Positions 62,501 to 64,000 of a DNA stretch of 64,000 nt are shown piece after piece. The position numbers and the translations under genes are program-made. The notes under the pieces were generated by a model that saw only the letters and a list, made by a program, of their open reading frames with translations, had not been told where the DNA came from and did no database searches. Each line of letters opens with the position of its first letter. Position 1 is the stretch's first letter. Origin of the DNA: Crambe crambe (taxonomy: Eukaryota; Porifera; Demospongiae; Poecilosclerida; Crambeidae); NCBI GenBank assembly GCA_963924555.1, contig OZ004588.1, positions 4,526,001-4,590,000 on the forward strand. The letters run 5' to 3'.

Positions 62501-63951
62501 ATTGAATTCGATTTGTTGTTGATAGTAAAATAATAAGAACAAAAAGACTACATACTTCTTCTTCACTAATTCCTTGGTCATCACTGAATATGTGTGAATT
62601 AAGCCTCATTATGGAGATTTTTCCAGTTATGGTCTGACATGAAATTTCTCCATTACATAGCATGAGTGGTGAATGACCAAATGGCAACTTTGTTGTGCCT
62701 ATCATATTACATGTTGCTCCTGTAATGACAATGAATGAAATAATTATGCCAAACAATTATTTGCAGTACATACCATTTAAAGTGTTGTTGAAGTAAGTAT
62801 AGGTATATACTACTTCTGAATCATGAGCAGCAAATACATGCTGGAATAAGAATAAAAACAATTTTTAGTATAAATACTGTACAAATATAACCAACCATTC
62901 ATATAATTTATGTTATACGTATTGGAAGGGGGTAGATGCTGGCAACACTACTATGTATACTACAATATTATGTGGAAAAATATTTATGGGAATTTGTGGT
63001 CATGCTTAAATGTGATAGGTAAGCTCATCTAGATAGTTTGAGTCTTCACATTGGAGCATATTTCGGCAGCAATCATATTTAAGCCAAGTGATTTCATGCT
63101 CTTCATTTATTGATCATATAGTTTCATGGTGCAATAGAAATGCAATGTTTTGAACTGTGCATGTTCATTGGTCCATATGCAACATAGTATGTTTTTTTTT
63201 TTTCAATGACTTTGCTTACCTGCAACAATACTACTTAGTATCAAGAAGGTTCTACATACCTTATCCAACGGATAATTTTCCCAAAGGACTGTTTTGATAC
63301 TAGGAGGAAAATCTGGAACTTCCAAGAGAGAACCCATTACCTATTTTACATACATACAATAAGGGAGCTAGAGTATCAGCAGAACTGAGTGGTGCAAGCA
63401 GAGATTTGACACATAGTACATAATCTGAAATACTGTGATTGATAATCTATGCAAAGAGCCTAGATCAGAAGTGAACAAGTGTGTTCTTAGAATTAGAGTG
63501 ACATGAGTAAAAAACAAACAAAAAAAAACCAAACAAAAAACAACAACAAATGTACATACACCATTTCAGACTTAAAAGAATTATATGCAAACTGGAAAAT
63601 GCTTTAACTTTAAGACCGATCCTTTATACAAGGAAAAAGGACATTAGCTTGATAAATTGAAGCTAGCTCTTGATTAATGCATTATAAGAAAAACTTACTG
63701 GATTGAATATAAAAGCATCACTTTTTTCATCAATCACAGCAAGTTTGGTACCAGTTGTGTCTGGATAAATTTTAGAAATACCTGCACACGATTGCAAATT
63801 CTAGTAAAATTATTTCAGCTTTTAGTTGTAAGTATGCCTACCAACCTAGCACATGTTTGTAGTCATTGATAAAATGCCAGTCTTCTATTGAGAAAAAAAC
63901 AATCCTCCCAGACTGCACAAAAATATAAGCCATGCCTAATATAAACTTCTC
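47577..63951 (-). CDS. WDR19: WDR19 (IFT144), C-terminal two-thirds, partial at window edge
   Basis: IFT-A core subunit of retrograde intraflagellar transport in cilia. 26 exons, 5' to 3': 63951-63846, 63781-63699, 63340-63260, 62840-62774, 62719-62556, 61851-61814, 60703-60606, 59322-59261, 58140-58030, 57970-57861, 56213-56162, 56089-56019, 55620-55545, 54888-54806, 54700-54560, 53947-53858, 53801-53714, 53657-53511, 52817-52671, 52526-52385, 51926-51847, 51787-51706, 51653-51503, 51238-51115, 50295-50219, 47655-47577. All are GT-AG and phase-consistent, 849 residues without a stop. Landmarks: [40 protein letters not shown], the TPR-like helical stretch, [17 protein letters not shown] and [11 protein letters not shown] ... 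MLMRPEYR. The C-terminal zinc pairs are CPNC/CPQC, CPVC and CPMC. Vertebrate WDR19 has about 1340 residues, so the N-terminal propellers lie beyond 64000. Confidence 0.95.
48272..48356. repeat. Fold-back element in WDR19 last intron
   Basis: TAGCCTCGAACCCAGCCTC and its inverse GAGGCTGGTTTCGAGGCTA enclose CCTTTTCC...GGAAAA and an A-run. Related to 9452-9525. Confidence 0.6.
48394..48850. repeat. Dispersed repeat (partner 36029-36475)
   Basis: Direct copy of the 36029-36475 sequence with scattered substitutions and indels, here in the last WDR19 intron. Family unassigned. Confidence 0.75.
48851..50218. other. Rest of WDR19 last intron
   Basis: Non-coding. A segment near 49820-50010 (AATGTGAACATTATTTCTGG, TGCTACAAAGTGCCAA, GGCACTGAAGGTAGCG) recurs at 55795-55935, so it is another dispersed repeat. 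Nothing else recognised. Confidence 0.5.
50394..50845 (+). mobile_element. Small non-autonomous Helitron-like element, copy 3
   Basis: Begins TCTATATATTAATATGCTTG after A (50393), and ends CTAG at 50842-50845 before T. A perfect 6-bp hairpin (CACAGA-TTT-TCTGTG) lies 13 nt before the CTAG. 452 bp. It contains a 104-codon frame (50460-50774) with [20 protein letters not shown] and RGERRKR, partly shared with copy 1; no known domain. Located in the intron between the 50219-50295 and 51115-51238 exons of WDR19. Confidence 0.8.
56290..57620. repeat. Old, interrupted copy of the TAAGAGGTTT element
   Basis: Words of the 10560-11641 / 19048-19756 family occur in order: GGGATTGGACAC, TTAGCAAACTAACA, CTTCTGACAAGA (56290-56400), AATCCCTTTCTC and GGAGAGGATAGAAG (56750-56810), CAATAGTTGTCCTATGGA (56829-56846), and AACAGCCCAAAGC with GCAATGATGCTGATGA (57511-57585). 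It is split by a fold-back (56440-56583) and by a CAGCTGCCTGCCACTT MITE (about 56880-57260). Confidence 0.6.
56440..56583. mobile_element. Fold-back element, relative of 33355-33504
   Basis: The arms GGGATCTACACCATTTAAGA and GGGATCTACAACATTTAAGA (minus strand) pair around a loop containing GATCGAGTGCAGCGAGAGGTC. The outer parts (AATTTAGACTAA / CCTAACTAATTTAAA) are weaker. Confidence 0.65.
58491..58850. mobile_element. 360-bp MITE in WDR19 intron
   Basis: TAAAATGG, a short mismatch, then GGGATTCACTTTCTTTAGC is exactly mirrored at 58820-58850. No coding capacity. Its flanks (58370-58490 and 58855-59010) share direct words such as GCTGAGTTTCAG and TAGAAAATACAAACTCTGGA, so it sits between two copies of another repeat. 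Confidence 0.65.
59920..60066 (-). pseudogene. Fragment of Helitron/PIF1-like charged repeat ORF
   Basis: The minus strand from ATG 60066 reads [16 protein letters not shown] with a nearby frame giving [13 protein letters not shown] and [12 protein letters not shown], the same Arg-rich repeat style as 39720-40870. Very short and broken; it lies in the WDR19 intron between the 59261-59322 and 60606-60703 exons. Confidence 0.4.
60990..61173. mobile_element. Fold-back element with arms of about 70 bp
   Basis: CAATAGCCACACCCATATTA and CCTACTTCACTCCCCATGA are mirrored by TCATGGAGAATGAAGTAGG and TAATATGGGTGTGGTTATTG. The similarity extends outward through AAAGCCTTACC / GGTAAGGTTT. Non-coding MITE in a WDR19 intron. 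Confidence 0.65.
62235..62426. mobile_element. Tigger/pogo-like MITE, second copy
   Basis: CAGTGGAACCTTGGCTATTC at the left and GATAACTGAGGTTCTACTG at the right are inverted and flanked by TA (62233-62234; 62427-62428). 192 bp, in the WDR19 intron between the 61814-61851 and 62556-62719 exons. Confidence 0.7.
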
Positions 63952-64000
63952 CTGCATGCCAATTAAGATGGTGCATGATAGATCCTACATGAAGTTTTAG

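Overview
The window looks like nuclear DNA of an animal. It is AT-rich, its genes are split by many small GT-AG introns, and it is crowded with eukaryotic transposons. Two conserved metazoan genes are recognisable: STRAP (plus strand, seven exons, complete) and WDR19/IFT144 (minus strand, the last 26 exons, running off the right edge). The repeat content (LINEs, a THAP/DDE plus YqaJ transposon, piggyBac, small Helitrons, many MITEs) suggests an early-branching marine invertebrate, possibly a sponge. That last step is inference and is weakly held.

Layout. 1-9 kb: no host gene recognised; decayed LINE pieces, including one copy (about 4.88-7.0 kb) whose reverse-transcriptase segment is flipped relative to its two ends, and a second plus-strand copy (7.04-8.87 kb) interrupted by a MITE. 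9-19.8 kb: a small Helitron, nested inverted repeats, MITEs, a TA-flanked relic of a SAP/YqaJ-type transposon (12.71-13.87 kb) and a long AT-rich stretch without genes. 19.7-23.6 kb: a piggyBac transposase with an open catalytic exon and a plausible upstream exon; the presumed intron between them is mostly a minisatellite. 24-29.2 kb: MITEs only. 29.226-33.075 kb: the best-preserved mobile element, about 3.85 kb with a TA duplication and short matching ends. It carries two convergent genes, THAP zinc finger plus DDE transposase (one frameshift) and an intact two-exon SWIM/YqaJ-nuclease/PHD protein. This arrangement fits the ISL2EU superfamily.

34.8-45.6 kb: a CpG-rich STRAP promoter region with a perfect palindromic RFX X-box, then STRAP. 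Its 7 kb first intron is filled with LINE tails and a decayed repeat ORF resembling the N-terminal region of Helitron/PIF1-type proteins. 47.6-64 kb: WDR19, with introns holding another small Helitron, fold-back elements and MITEs.

The two host genes converge (STRAP ends at 45577, WDR19 at 47577) and are separated by about 2 kb of repeats. No RNA gene, CRISPR array or prokaryotic-style operon was seen. All exon boundaries were read by eye from GT-AG sites and reading phase. Family names rest on recognised motifs, not on database searches.
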